Below, in pieces: positions 26,833 through 38,251 of a stretch of 64,000 bases of DNA. Position 1 is the first letter of the stretch. Every line of letters begins with the position of its first letter. Below the pieces are notes generated by a model, which was not told the origin of the DNA, ran no database searches, and was given only the letters and a program-made list of their open reading frames with translations. A program made the translations under genes and the position numbers. Source of the stretch: Brugia malayi (lineage: Eukaryota; Nematoda; Chromadorea; Rhabditida; Onchocercidae); assembly GCF_000002995.4 (NCBI RefSeq), contig NW_025062287.1:1-64000 (forward strand), written 5' to 3'.

Positions 26833-27862
26833 CTGAATCAAAGATATACAAGCAAATTACTTTTTCTACAAGATCTCTACTGTAATTGAATACATATCAT
26901 ATCATCAATTATTTTAAGTAGATCGAAGATATGCGCACATTAACACACATAACTTTAATTTCAACACTAGTTTTTTTAATCGTCAAAATTCTTAGTTCCT
27001 TTCTCCTACTTCCTTTATTTAGTTTCTTCCTACTAACTCAATTTCCCTTTTTCATCAGCAGCCATTAAAAAATTTCCTTAGTGAATTAACTGGATTAAAT
27101 TTTTTCTTAAAGGCGAAATTTCATACTGCTCACAGTTAAAGCTAATAATTTACATTCAAATTATTAGACAAATCACATTCTCTACTTAAATAATTTGGGC
27201 TACACATAGGTCAATTCCAGGTCACTGCAATAGTGAACAACTACAGAGAGCATTGTACAGCTTGCAGTGGGATGGAAATAAAACAGCTGTTATTGTACGT
27301 ATGCAAATGCATATATATAATATCGATGATGATGAAGACGATATTAAATTGTGTACGATAGATGTGTCTATATATAATACATTTATAAATGAATAAATAA
27401 ATAAAATAAAATAAAATAGATAAATATATATAAGTGGAGTGTATGGGATAAGTGTATGTGCGAGTTTATTTCTCGCAGAGGGAACAAAATATGCATAAAA
27501 TTGATTCTGTCCTGTTCCATTCCAAAAAAAAACATTATTACGTATATCTATGGAAAGGGAAATTCATCACTGTTGTCGTTGTCGCTGTCTTTTGTTGGTG
27601 TGTTGGACGAAGCTTGAAGAGAAAGCAGTGGAAAGGAGAAACGAAGTGGGCAACAGGAAGAGATGTCCACTTGGCTTGGGTATTGCTTGTAATACTGTCC
27701 TTTAGTGCTAGAGAGTAAGTGATTCTACAACAAATTCGTCGCTGCCATGTCACGCATACGTATACCGTAGTGCAGTACTGATAAACACTGCAGCAATCCG
27801 GACGTGGAACCAGCGTTGCAGTTATCAAGTCAATCGAATAGAGTCCGTACAAAGTGGCTTAC

Positions 27863-27943
27863 TTGTTCTGGTAAATGAACGAACCGGGAAGTATGCACAT
27901 TGCTCCGAAACTGAAAGCCATCTGGTATTTGATATTTAAGCAT
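27863..27943 (-). CDS. Possible 5' coding exon upstream of the POU gene
   Basis: An ATG at 27943 opens 27 codons (beginning MLKYQIPDGFQFR) ended by a good donor, CAA|GTAAGC. Upstream on the same strand a CTTTCAG at about 28040-28046 could be a cis acceptor or a trans-splice acceptor. It would be a natural first exon of the POU gene, but it ends in phase 0 while the next placed exon (26832) needs two bases from upstream. At least one exon between 26833 and 27862 would be missing, or this belongs to another transcript. Confidence 0.35.
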
Positions 27944-29486
27944 TGCGTATCAATCGATGGTCGCATGAAGTCCTGCCACTGTTTTCTCTCTTGACAGCAT
28001 GATGACTAATTTCAATAAATTTGCTGATGGGACATAACTGAAAGAATGACATCAAAATGCCTATACCTCAAGAATATTCTGTCGCGTCGTATGATCAACT
28101 ATTAAGGGATGGTTGTCTTGTGAATAAATATAATACTGCAAATAGAAAAATCTAAACGATATCAGAGAATGAGCTAAAGGATGACGAGCAGCGTCACGTA
28201 AGCTTAGGTACTTAATTGTTCTAACAAGTAAGTAGCTATATGCACTTTCCACAAACAAATATTTAAGAATTAAAATAACTGAGGAGGTGATTGTTGAAAA
28301 AAACAAAGCGATGAGCATAGTTGTTGAGAGTCGATGAAATAATCACTTTCACTATTATCATCATTATTTTTTTAACTTCTCTAACCGATAAACGATCGCA
28401 CTATATATAAATATATACATAACATATGTAGTAAAAGTGTAACTTTTTTCTTAGCTGTAATTTATGTGGCACATGTATATTCTCTGCTTAATGCCTCACA
28501 ACTCTTAGTACTTGCATTAATTTCGAGATCCCTAGTTCTAGAAAGAAGTTTGAAGTGCAAATAATACAAACTGTATTTATAACTTTTTTTGAAACAGCAA
28601 CGGCGTAATGGGGGGTGATAAGTACTGTCCTAGTGATATAAAAATAGTGATGATAATTTCTCCTGCCTTATTCTGATAATTATTTTTAATCGCGCTTGTT
28701 GTAATCTATATGAATAAGGTTGACAACCATTACTGCGACGATGACGCTTGCAAGAATTCAATTCTTTTTTGCAGAGTATATGCAGTTACCCTTAACACAG
28801 CATAGCAGTCAATGTATGTGTGTGTATGTTGTATATATATGCATATATTATGATGTATTGTATTGGCTGATGTGTACACAAATTCATATTCTCGAGCTAC
28901 TTCTAAAATTACATATGGGCACAGATGAAAGCATTCTTCTTTGCATGCAATTGATTTAGATGAAATGATGTCTTTTTATGGATGTGTGGGACGTTAATAA
29001 TTTTATAGACCACTGTCCAGTACTTCTTTTTCCTACTACTTGGTAAAACTGACCACTATATCCGTATCTTAATTTTCTACTACGGGTCCTAAAGCTTTCA
29101 ATTGAAATTAGCCCACCCAAGCATGAAGTAAATTTCAAAACTCCTCATCAGTTTTGTTCAACTGGGTAATGATTCCAGTTTTGATTAAAAGAATTGTTAG
29201 CAGCATATCTTAAATAAATGTACAAATTTAAACTCGAATTTAATTTTACATAGTAATAAAGGAAATTGAATGATTGCGCACCAACACAAACGTATTTGTA
29301 TGCATATATGTATATGGCAAATAAAATGAAGTAGTATTGTGGTAGTTCATCAGAATTAGGTAAATTTCAAAAGGTGGAGGGTGAACGAAGTGACATGCGC
29401 AATTTTGTATGCATGGGTTGTGTCAGTGTATTCATATGTGCTGGTGTCGCTGTCGGTATGCATGTATATACTACACACATATAAAT

Positions 29487-29488
29487 AC

Positions 29489-29520
<32 letters not shown>

Positions 29521-29521
29521 C
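29487..29521. repeat. TA then TG dinucleotide microsatellite
   Basis: Compound run of about 8 TA units followed by about 8 TG units. Confidence 0.9.
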
Positions 29522-30775
29522 ATTTGCGATTTCAGTGTAAACTTGAAATGAGACAAAATGCATACATTTTATGCATTTTTGTGAATTGTATCGTTGTTGT
29601 ATGGTGTGATTCTACGATCGCAACGGGAAGAAGTCAAAATTCGAATCCCTCTCTCCAGTCCTTGCTCTTCTTTCTCCCTCTCCGTATTTGCTATAACCCC
29701 TCGTTATCATCTCAATTCAATTTTTGACCTTAATTACTTCTGACCGACTGCACCGCAATTGGAAATTTTTAAATGATAATACAAAATATGGGAAATCATG
29801 ACTTGAGCTGTTTGACAGAGAATATAGACAGTACCATTCAGCAAACGAATAAATTAATTGCGCAAATGTCGAAATCAAAAAGTGGACAAACTAGCAGGCA
29901 GATGGACAACGAATCTATGTGATGACTAGGTTAGACACATTTATTACGATGTTATAAGATTCATAAACCTTATTAATATTTTGAAAAGGTCAATGAGGCA
30001 ATGACCAGTGATAATGAGAGCGAATATTTAGCATTTGATTTCGATTATTATTTCAACGATTTCGGTATTTTCCAAAAATGTTTAAGATCAGTAAGGAAGT
30101 GATAAGAGTGACTGACAATAAACTTCAGGCATTTTCGGCATAGCAGGATGAAATGTATAAATGTGTTTCGAAATAAGAATATTTAAATTATCTGAATTTC
30201 ATCGCCTGGTATAAGAAATTAACGGGAAATCTTCGAGACATAATGAATTAAAGATGAAATGTCACTATAATGCAACAAAGTTCAGCGAGTATGGGATTTG
30301 TTTGCTTTCTCGTTTAACTGTTATACGAGGACAAATCGGACAGCATAAAAAAGATTTCGAAATTTTCGACTGCATGAAGTTTAAAAATCAATCAATAAAT
30401 TTATTAATATCAGTCAAGATGTAAATGTATCTGGTGACTGATGAAATATCTGTTATACAGCGATAAGAAGAAAATTTTAGAAAATGAATTCGTTTAAAGA
30501 AAATTAAGGAAAATGGAGTTGCAGAACTTTCGAGCAGTTGCAAAAATGCATGCTCTCTGACTTCCTGTGCATCTTCATTCTGCTTTTTCTCTCTCTACAC
30601 AAGTAATGTTTACTTAAAAAAATGGTGAAGGGAAGTATCATTGTGTTACGCATCAAACAACAACAATAACAACGATGATAACATAGGAATGGCACTGATG
30701 ACAGCATAGCATTACACATTTTTGAGACATAATAAGTTGGAGGAGAGGTTCAGATGTGATGTGATGAGTATTCCT

Positions 30776-30812
30776 ATATCATATCATATCATATCACATC
30801 ATATCACATCAC
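30776..30812. repeat. ATCAT/ATCAC short tandem repeat
   Basis: Seven or so copies of a 5-base unit alternating ATCAT and ATCAC, ending at a CACTCATGG boundary. Confidence 0.85.
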
Positions 30813-33520
30813 TCATGGATTCACTGAAGATCGATTGATTGCAACGACTCCCTCAAACACTAATTAATTGTCGGTGCCATCCGAAGTAGTATCATCGCAT
30901 CGCGGTGATAATGACATAATATCATAAACACACTTTCCCCTAGACAGACACACATACGCGCACCACGCTACCACAATTATAAATAATACTTCACGCGCCT
31001 AAATATGCATATTGTTTTGTCCAACTGTCTCTCTGTCTATTTCTATTGTCTGTCTGTGTGCGTGTGTATGTGTGTGCTCATTTTAAACCTCAGTTTGTAA
31101 ATATTGCAGGTGCCAGCAATTGTTCTCGAAAGGTTTAATTTGTTTTACGCAGTTAAAAAATATCGAGAATGCTTGAAATAGATGCCTTTGTATGTATATG
31201 GTCAATTTAATAATTAATTCTGCAAAACAAATAGCAACTCTTAAATGATTACAAATAGATGTATCCAAAATCTAAAAAGGAGGGAAAAAGTGGAATGTCG
31301 ATTAACTGAGGAAGATGTAAGAGATACAATTAATTTTATCAAATTATATGCACTTTATGCATCGTGATATTTAGAAACTTCTCATTTTCTCAAATCCAAA
31401 ACTTTCTAAGATAGCAGGTGGTTTGATCAAACGGAAGAACAAAGACTTCCTGGATTTGATGTTAAATATTGCATAAATTTTGAAAAATATGATATCTTAA
31501 ACAAGGGTATTGATTTGGCCATCGATCAATAATTGCTATCTCTAAACTTAGAGTTTATAAAAACTTGTTTGATAATGCAGGAATCTTTATCATTGTGATG
31601 AAGCTATAAATGCATTCTCATCAAAAATTAAAACAAATGTAGCGCAATCAAAATGACATGCCAGACGATGGTGGTCCAAAAATTCCAGTTTTAATGAGTA
31701 TGGATAGATTGCTTGCTACTGTTACTATTCCTACTGCGGTAATTTTCGCATACTTGATTAGAAAATTTGCAAAACCAGATTTTGGTATTGGATAGAGAAA
31801 AAAGCCTGTGCGAGCAGGAGAGGAGAAAATAAACGATACAATCGGTAAAGGTAGTGAGTCCTACAGAAAAATTAACCAATATTCATTAAGGAAGTCTACG
31901 TACAAGACTGATGAATAAGTGACAGTACATTCGCTTTGCTGAATAAAACAAATCGATTGCTACAATCAATTAGAAAATGATTATGAATCGCTGCTAAAAG
32001 TTGCTTACATAATTCTTGAAAAAATAGGAAATATGAATAAAGTTTGAGTTCGGTAGTGGTTCAAAAGATCGTTCACTAAGATTCCTCGAAAATGCTCCGA
32101 ATTCAGCACATAAACAAGAAATAGGAAGCAATTAGAAAACATTTGCATAACACGCAGAGTATAAAATAGTCCTTTTCGACGTATTCCGATTCCGTATCAC
32201 TTACTGGTGATTATTTCACTTCATGACTAGTTTGTCATACGATATCAGCCATTTCTTCTTCAAACATTTCAGTCATACAGTTGCATATGCTTTATTAAAT
32301 CTTTGTGCATTTACAAAATGAACTGCGAAAGTTGTGAATGCTTACTTATACGCAGATGAGTAATGCTTAATGGGCTCGTTTTGGATGAATATATAATTTA
32401 TTCGCAGCTAGACTAGTGTCTAATGGCGCTATTACAGGAGAGAGTTTGGATAGTTAATTTGTCTGAATCGGTTAATGAAATACTGATAGTAAAATTTCAG
32501 TCATTTGTTGCAAATTATTTAAATTTAGAGGTTGACGCACTTGTGCATTCATACACAGATGATGCACAATATCTGTACAATACATCCCAATGTTGATTAA
32601 TTTTTAAAATGTGGGCGTAACGGTGGAGTGTCCTCGCCATGCTAAATTTAATCGCATTGAAAATCGATAGATCGCGAAAATAGCTGATATGTCTCACTAA
32701 TCTGCTAATACCGAAATCCATAACAAAAGTTGTTATGTTTCGTACAACTAATCACAATTCAGATTACTGAATATAAGGCTCAGAATCTTATTCATTATAG
32801 TTAGTATTATTTCTGAGATTAAAAATAAAAATTCACAAATATTTTTTAAATACTCATATATTAAAATGCATTAGAAATATTCAACCATTAAAACAAACCA
32901 CAAATAGTCATCAACAAAAAAGATAGCCAAGAGAACTTTAAAAAAAAAAAAATTATTCCTTCCTTAACAATTTTAAACTATCAAAAATAGCCTGAAAACC
33001 CCAGAATACCAACCTTATTAGATTCAATACGACCATGAAAACCACTAAAAATGACGTTCTAACAAAGTTAAAAAAGCAATAGCTTGCGAAATTATAACGA
33101 ACATACCGATGTAATAAAAAATAAACAAAGTAAAATTCAAGGAATTTACAGTTCTTCATTCTGTCATAAATTAATACTTTTTTAAAATGTAGAGACAAGT
33201 TTCCTTACCTCTATCACACTACCACTTACGCCTCTGTATGCTATTGACGGATGCTTTATACCACTTTGTTTATTAATATATCAAAGGAAATCACTGTTCA
33301 TTAAGCAAGTTCATGAGGTATTATTACAATAAATAATGCACATGAAATGAAATATACAAATATAAAATAATAAATTTTTTTGTACTTGAACAAATTTGTT
33401 AGGAAGAATAACGAGTGCAATTCTGGTACCATAATGGTAGAAAACGAATTGTTGAAATATGCTGACAATAGCAAATTAATGAAATTCCATCAAGCAGAGT
33501 TGTTTTTTTATAACAAAATC

Positions 33521-33541
33521 TCTCTCTCTCTCTCTCTCTTT
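33521..33541. repeat. TC microsatellite
   Basis: Perfect CT dinucleotide run, followed to about 33592 by an imperfect pyrimidine tract. Confidence 0.9.
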
Positions 33542-33650
33542 CTCTCTTCCTCTTTCTCGCTATCTCTGTCTTTCTCTTCCTCTCACTTCTCCAACCTGCA
33601 CTAGCTTCCTTCATCACTGCTCTTCAGCAAAGTTCGACCTTTGAATTTTA

Positions 33651-33670
33651 CAATATATATATATATATAT
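33651..33670. repeat. TA microsatellite
   Basis: Perfect TA run of about ten units. Confidence 0.9.
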
Positions 33671-35818
33671 TAGCATTCACTTCATGTGAATAATGTGAAA
33701 GAAATATTCTTGCATTGATTTTAACACTTACTGAATATTTCAGGATGAACTCACCCTTGACTACATTTTTGTAATTTTTGAAAAGTCGAAAATTTGTATG
33801 AAAGATTAAAAACAGTTATTATTTTCTCTACCTTGAAGGTAGTAAATTTTTACTTTGAATGTAGTAAGATATTGCCTCATCATTTACATTAATTCAAGTG
33901 GTACTTCCCTGTTAGAATAACAGAATCTTTTAGAATTTCGTTAGAATTCCGTTAGAATAAAAGTTGCCAAAACCGCTTTAAGATTTTAGGCCATAGAAAA
34001 TAAAAATACATTGCCTTTATTGAAGTCTGCAATCACTACTACTATATGTAAATATAATTTAGCTTCGATATTATTTCGACAGAAGAAATGAATGATAATT
34101 GTGTAATCGCTAATTTGTGAATTATCAAGTTCATTACAAATTTGTACATAAATAAATAACTGAACGAGGGTCAAAAACATAATTTTTTGAAGGATGCTGT
34201 GGAAGAGACAATAAAATCGCAAATACTTTTTAATTTTGAGAGCGGAACAAACATTAGCAAAATCTATTCAAGAATTTCACGTATTATATTACATATTCAA
34301 ATACTGCAAATAATTAGGTGTGTGGATAGTAGAGGATGCCGATGAAAGCGAATGAGAAAAAAAGCGGATCGCCTTCTAATGAAAAGAAAAGCGGTACGTA
34401 TTGCTAATGAAAAAAATAATTAGATGTATGATTAATATAGTCTTAAACCTTACCATTCAGAATAACGAAGAAATCATTTCAACTTGAGAAAATATACAAA
34501 AATCATGAATCGACTATACAAAAAGTAATTATTAATCTGCTTGGAACGATCTCGGCAATAAAATTTAACGCCAGCTAATATCTTTAGGAAAACTTTCAAA
34601 TTATACGAAAACATTCTCATTAAGACAATTTTTGATCCATAAAATCACCTCTAGAAATTAAAAACATTGGTTGGAGAATGGTTGATTGAGTATTGCTTTA
34701 TTCCGGGCATATTAGCTAACATACATTCTACGAATGTACAGTACAATTCTACGAAAACCGACGATACACTGATCGATAAAAGACACTTCAAGAGTGACGG
34801 CTGAATTTGACTCAGTAAAATGAGTTTTTTTCTTCTAAGAATTCTAAGAATACTATAAAGTAATGAAACTTCCTGCGAAGCAGTTCCTGCACTCACGGGA
34901 TCAGTGTCTAATTTTCTTGAACTCTTTTCTTTACTGAATGAGTTCTTGTCTTCTAAGAATTTCTATAAGGAAAATGGTCGAATACACTTTATATCTTTCA
35001 TGCTTATCCGCGATTGTAGGTACCTCGATAGGTTATACAAAAGCAGATGAAAGCAGGAATAAGATTAAATAGGTCGCGTAGTGTGTTTTCAGTGAACATC
35101 GAAGTTTTTGACGAATAAAAAGGATAGAGGAGAGAAAGGGAGAGATAAGAGGTATCACATTGTGAGTCTCCTCGAATGATTACCTTGGTAGGTCTGGTTG
35201 GATCAGTTTCAAAAAATAATGGTGCTTAGAGCTTAGAGTGAGATAGCAATGTGTCGGCTCTGTATATGATAACGATGCAAACACAAACTTCACAATATAT
35301 TCCACTGAGCTTACAATTATATTATGGAGCACGATTTTAATTCCAATTTAAATGGAAGAAGTAGGAAAACTGGGAACCAATTTGTATTTAAGGACAGAGC
35401 TCCCGTAATACATCAAGACTGATTGACTGGTTGAAAGATGAACTGATGATCAGCGATACAATTCACATATATCAAGATGGCCACTCATACTACTGCAATG
35501 GACTCTTTAATTTGTCTTACTCTTTAATTTCACATCATTTGTTAGTAAAACTAAATTAAAAGTTAACTTACTTCTTCCTGCTCGACATATTAAAACATTC
35601 ATCTGATACTGGAATTTGGAACAGATTTGTATTTGGCCTTCTTTGAAAACATTATTAAATATTAGGGAAAACGCTGTTGTCTAATTCAATATTGGATACT
35701 TTTAGTAAACATTACGATTTCTACGTTTTCATAGTGTATGTATTCATGATCATTGGTCTAATTTTAGATAAAAATATAGCTAATGCCTTTTAGAGATCGT
35801 AACAAAATATGCAGTTGC

Positions 35819-36117
35819 ATGAAATCCATATAAGAAATTAATAATTTATTGATCATTTTTAATCACTTTGCGTCAGTTTTTTCACATGCCTGTCGTTTCT
35901 TGCGTAATTCTTTGCGACTTTTTGGTGGTTCAATTCATAATGAGATTTGCTCAAATTTAGGTCGTCGTTTCAAATTTGATGCCGATTCTTGACTGCTACT
36001 TGTTCGAATTTCAGCTGATTCTAGTGTTGGAAAGCTTGTGATAGCGGCGCCTGATCTTTCCTGTTCACCACTACCGCCACCAATAGCACCACCGCCAACA
36101 GTACCATCAATAGCACC
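35819..36117 (-). pseudogene. Decayed last exon of the BTB-BACK gene, 3' part
   Basis: Closely matches the end of the intact last exon at 49865-50121, in the same orientation, including the codons for the basic C-terminus. It is more diverged than the full copies are from one another, and carries an in-frame TGA where the others read CGA (in the QIPLRTEP region). The similarity stops at 36117, where the outer retrotransposon LTR begins, and resumes at 48831. An old, non-functional partial copy. Confidence 0.85.
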
Positions 36118-36195
36118 TGTCGTGAAAGACGAAATATTTAAATTATTATATCCAAAACTAACAAATTCCTCTTATCTAATTCCTTTTCCTCACAC

Positions 36196-36258
36196 AAAAA
36201 ACCCTTTTAGCAAACCCTTCGTTAGCAAACCCTTTGTTAGCATAACCCTTTATTAGCA
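36196..36258 (+). repeat. Tandem 15-mers in the LTR U3
   Basis: About four imperfect copies of AACCCTTTGTTAGCA. Equivalent arrays lie at 48516-48573 and 60869-60925. The core CTTTRTTAGCAA also occurs in the unrelated-looking LTR of the nested element, suggesting binding sites for a host factor. Confidence 0.75.
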
Positions 36259-36445
36259 ATCTTTGTTTCACATCAGTTAAATATCCTCTGCCGGATATCT
36301 GGTCAGCTCAGTTCTGCATATAAACCATCGTCCTCCATACGGTGGTTCATTCTGCATTTTGGGATGATTTTGATATCATTTTAATGTTTTATAATTATAT
36401 CTTTCGTTACGCGTTTGTTAATCGGTGTAGCATCCGTACGATATG

Positions 36446-36451
36446 TATAAA
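36446..36451 (+). promoter_or_regulatory. TATA box of the outer LTR promoter
   Basis: TATAAA 35 bases before the first G of SL1. The same motif is at 48763-48768 in the 3' LTR. Confidence 0.65.
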
Positions 36452-36480
36452 GCGCTATTATTTGCCTCATGTTAAATAAA

Positions 36481-36502
36481 GGTTTAATTACCCAAGTTTG
36501 AG
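36481..36502 (+). other. SL1 spliced-leader exon sequence inside the 5' LTR
   Basis: All 22 bases match the nematode SL1 exon (GGTTTAATTACCC followed by AAGTTTGAG). It lies 35 bases after the start of TATAAA and directly abuts AATAAA, i.e. at the expected R region. Followed by a second TTTGAG and then GTTTCACGACA. It lacks the downstream part of an SL RNA gene (no GTAAAC donor or Sm site), so it is not an SL RNA gene. Confidence 0.95.
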
Positions 36503-36530
36503 TTTGAGGTTTCACGACAAAGAATAATTT

Positions 36531-36547
36531 TGGTGCCCGAGGTGAGG
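36531..36547 (+). other. Primer-binding site of outer element
   Basis: TGGTGCCCGAGGTGAGG begins 11 bases after the 5' LTR and one base before the Gag ATG at 36549. TGG at the start matches a tRNA CCA end. The primer tRNA is not identified; matching it to tRNA 3' ends would decide. Confidence 0.7.
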
Positions 36548-36548
36548 T

Positions 36549-37209
36549 ATGTCAGCTAGTATAATTGTTCAAGCTACACCAGTAAAAGCGAATCTCGAGG
36601 GACTCCTCGATGAAATACAACAAATGGATCTAACTCCGTTAGACCAAAAAGCGACAGTAGAAGTATTGTGCCAGCAATACGAAGCAAGGGCAAGGATCAT
36701 CAAAGAAAAGTTGATGCGCCTCGAAAAATACGTTGGCACTCTTGAGAAGATCAACGACAAATGGTTGGAACACATTCAACTAGCCCCAATGTCGCAAAAG
36801 AAAAAAGAAGAAGAAAAATACGAACAAATGGCAAACGACGATAGAGGTATTTTAAAATTAATTAACATAGGTACGGATACCATTATAACCTTATCTATGT
36901 ACAAGGATGATACAGAGTTAGCCCTTAAACGTCTAGCACAAATTAAAGAACCTAGCTTAACTGAATGTCGTCCAGTAGTAAATTTAACACAATTGTCGTC
37001 ACCAACGTTTAGTGGAGACCCTAAAACATGGAGAGAATTCTGGAGTAGTTTCGAAGCCTCCGTACACTCTCAAAACATACCAGATATCTAAAAATTAAAT
37101 TACTTGGTTTCTTGTTTAAGAGGAAACGCCCTGCAGCTAGTAAGAGGTTACGATAGGGCACCTGAAAACTATAGAATTATAAGAGAATTATTAGTGGAGA
37201 AATTTGGTC
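36549..37209 (+). pseudogene. Outer element Gag, N-terminal half (broken)
   Basis: ATG at 36549 opens a Gag of the BEL/Pao type, with an N-terminal helical region and the conserved FSGDPKTWREFW segment. An in-frame TAA at 37089-37091 breaks it; the frame then continues with recognisable Gag (LVSCLRGNALQLVRGYD) up to about 37209, where the nested element is inserted. Its homologue in the nested element reads through the same position without a stop. Confidence 0.88.
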
Positions 37210-37214
37210 GTGTT

Positions 37215-37707
37215 TGTAGTGGAAGCAAAAATGTTTTTGGAAACAACCTTTATGATTTGGTTAAATTGTTATTCGGGGGAGAAGTTTGATGTCAGGGAGA
37301 TGTGTTGGATGCCAGCTAAATATTTGGGCAACAATTGAATAAACTGATTCGGAGGATTGGATGATTTTTTAAACTGATCTAATTGACAATAGTATGGTTA
37401 TAAAATCTACATTGATGTTAGACAATGATCCAAACAAAGGAGAGGAGGTGCTTGCATGGGCACCAGTTGCTAATAAAGAGCTTATTAGATAACCGCATGA
37501 TTATGATAGCTAACAAAGAACAATGTAGATATCCTCATGATTGTAAGGATTGCTAACAAAGAACGATGTAAATTGTTTCAATATGTAGAAGCATAAATTT
37601 GGAAACAAAGAGTCCGAAGTATAAGCATTATTTGCGGAAATTACGTAGATATCTTTACTACAATTTGCAACTCATATTTTTAGATCGCGATATTAAAATC
37701 CGCGACA
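37215..37707 (-). repeat. 3' LTR of nested BEL/Pao element (493 bp)
   Basis: On the minus strand it begins TGTCGCGGATTTTAAT and ends TTGCTTCCACTACA. It is preceded on that strand by CGGTCGGGAG, the same boundary motif (CGGGAG|TGTCG) as in the outer element. Confidence 0.95.
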
Positions 37708-38249
37708 CTCCCGACCGAAGGAGCTAAATGCTTTAGTTCGTTGGACAGCTTTGGTTGATTGCTTCGCCTTATAGCGCTTCTAGTTCGTAGAGCAATTGGT
37801 TCTTGTTCATTGACATTTTGCACTGATTTGTTAAACATTGTTGGTTGAGGGTCAATTTCCTCACCTTTGACTTCCAGTGGGTATAACATATTCACCGGTC
37901 TGTTGAGTATTTTTCCTTTCGGTAATTCTATCGAGACACTTCTCACTTCTCCATCCTTTCCTGTTTTGATTTCTCTTATTCTGGCTAGTTTCCACATGCC
38001 ACGGGGAATTTCTGGTTCATTTAGTAACACAATCTCTCCCTCGTGGGGAGTTCTTTTTACTACATCTCTCGGAGAAGAGTGTTCCCTTTGTGCTCTTTCT
38101 TTAAGAGTATTTAAATATTCCTCTTTCCATATTTCCCAGAAGGCATCGAGGGCCTTTAGTGTATTTGACCAGTATTGAATGAGTTTTTCTCTCGAATCCA
38201 ATTTATGAGGGATAAAATCATCCATTTCATTCTTGTTTTTAGCAGGCAT
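37680..38249 (-). CDS. Nested element Pol C-terminal segment (DUF5641-like)
   Basis: Continues Pol with LDSREKLIQYWSNTLKALDAF and IPRGMWKLARIREI, the DUF5641-type tail of BEL/Pao Pol. The frame runs through the LTR boundary, and its stop codon lies 27 bases inside the 3' LTR. Joined to the integrase frame by a one-base frame change near 38250. Confidence 0.85.
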   Translation of the reverse strand: MPAKNKNEMDDFIPHKLDSREKLIQYWSNTLKALDAFWEIWKEEYLNTLKERAQREHSSPRDVVKRTPHEGEIVLLNEPEIPRGMWKLARIREIKTGKDGEVRSVSIELPKGKILNRPVNMLYPLEVKGEEIDPQPTMFNKSVQNVNEQEPIALRTRSAIRRSNQPKLSNELKHLAPSVGSVADFNIAI

Positions 38250-38251
38250 GA

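Larger units (their letters stand above)
26833..35818. other. AT-rich intergenic sequence with microsatellites, no supported gene
   Basis: Apart from the possible exon at 27863-27943, I see no conserved protein motif or in-phase exon chain over about 9 kb. It holds runs of TA/TG (29487-29521), CATAT/CATCA pentamer-like repeats (30776-30812), TC (33521-33541) and TA (33651-33670). Candidate frames of 60 to 104 codons (for example 27538-27852 minus) are low-complexity or unsupported. It may contain the promoter of the POU gene and transcribed non-coding exons that cannot be seen by eye. Confidence 0.6.
36118..36519 (+). repeat. 5' LTR of outer BEL/Pao element (402 bp)
   Basis: Starts TGTCGTGAAA and ends TTTCACGACA, so its ends are 10-bp perfect inverted repeats. 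Contains tandem 15-mers (36196-36258), a TATAAA at 36446-36451, AATAAA at 36475-36480 and SL1 at 36481-36502. It has six extra bases (TTTGAG) after SL1 compared with the 3' LTR. Confidence 0.95.

Noticed and set aside
27538..27852. 104-codon minus-strand frame near the POU gene 5' end
   Set aside because: No in-phase splice sites joining it to the POU exons and no recognisable motif; left out of the gene model.
36481..36502. An SL1 RNA gene
   Set aside because: Only the 22-nt exon is present; the sequence after it is LTR end, with no GTAAAC donor, stem-loops or Sm site, and no 5S rRNA gene nearby.
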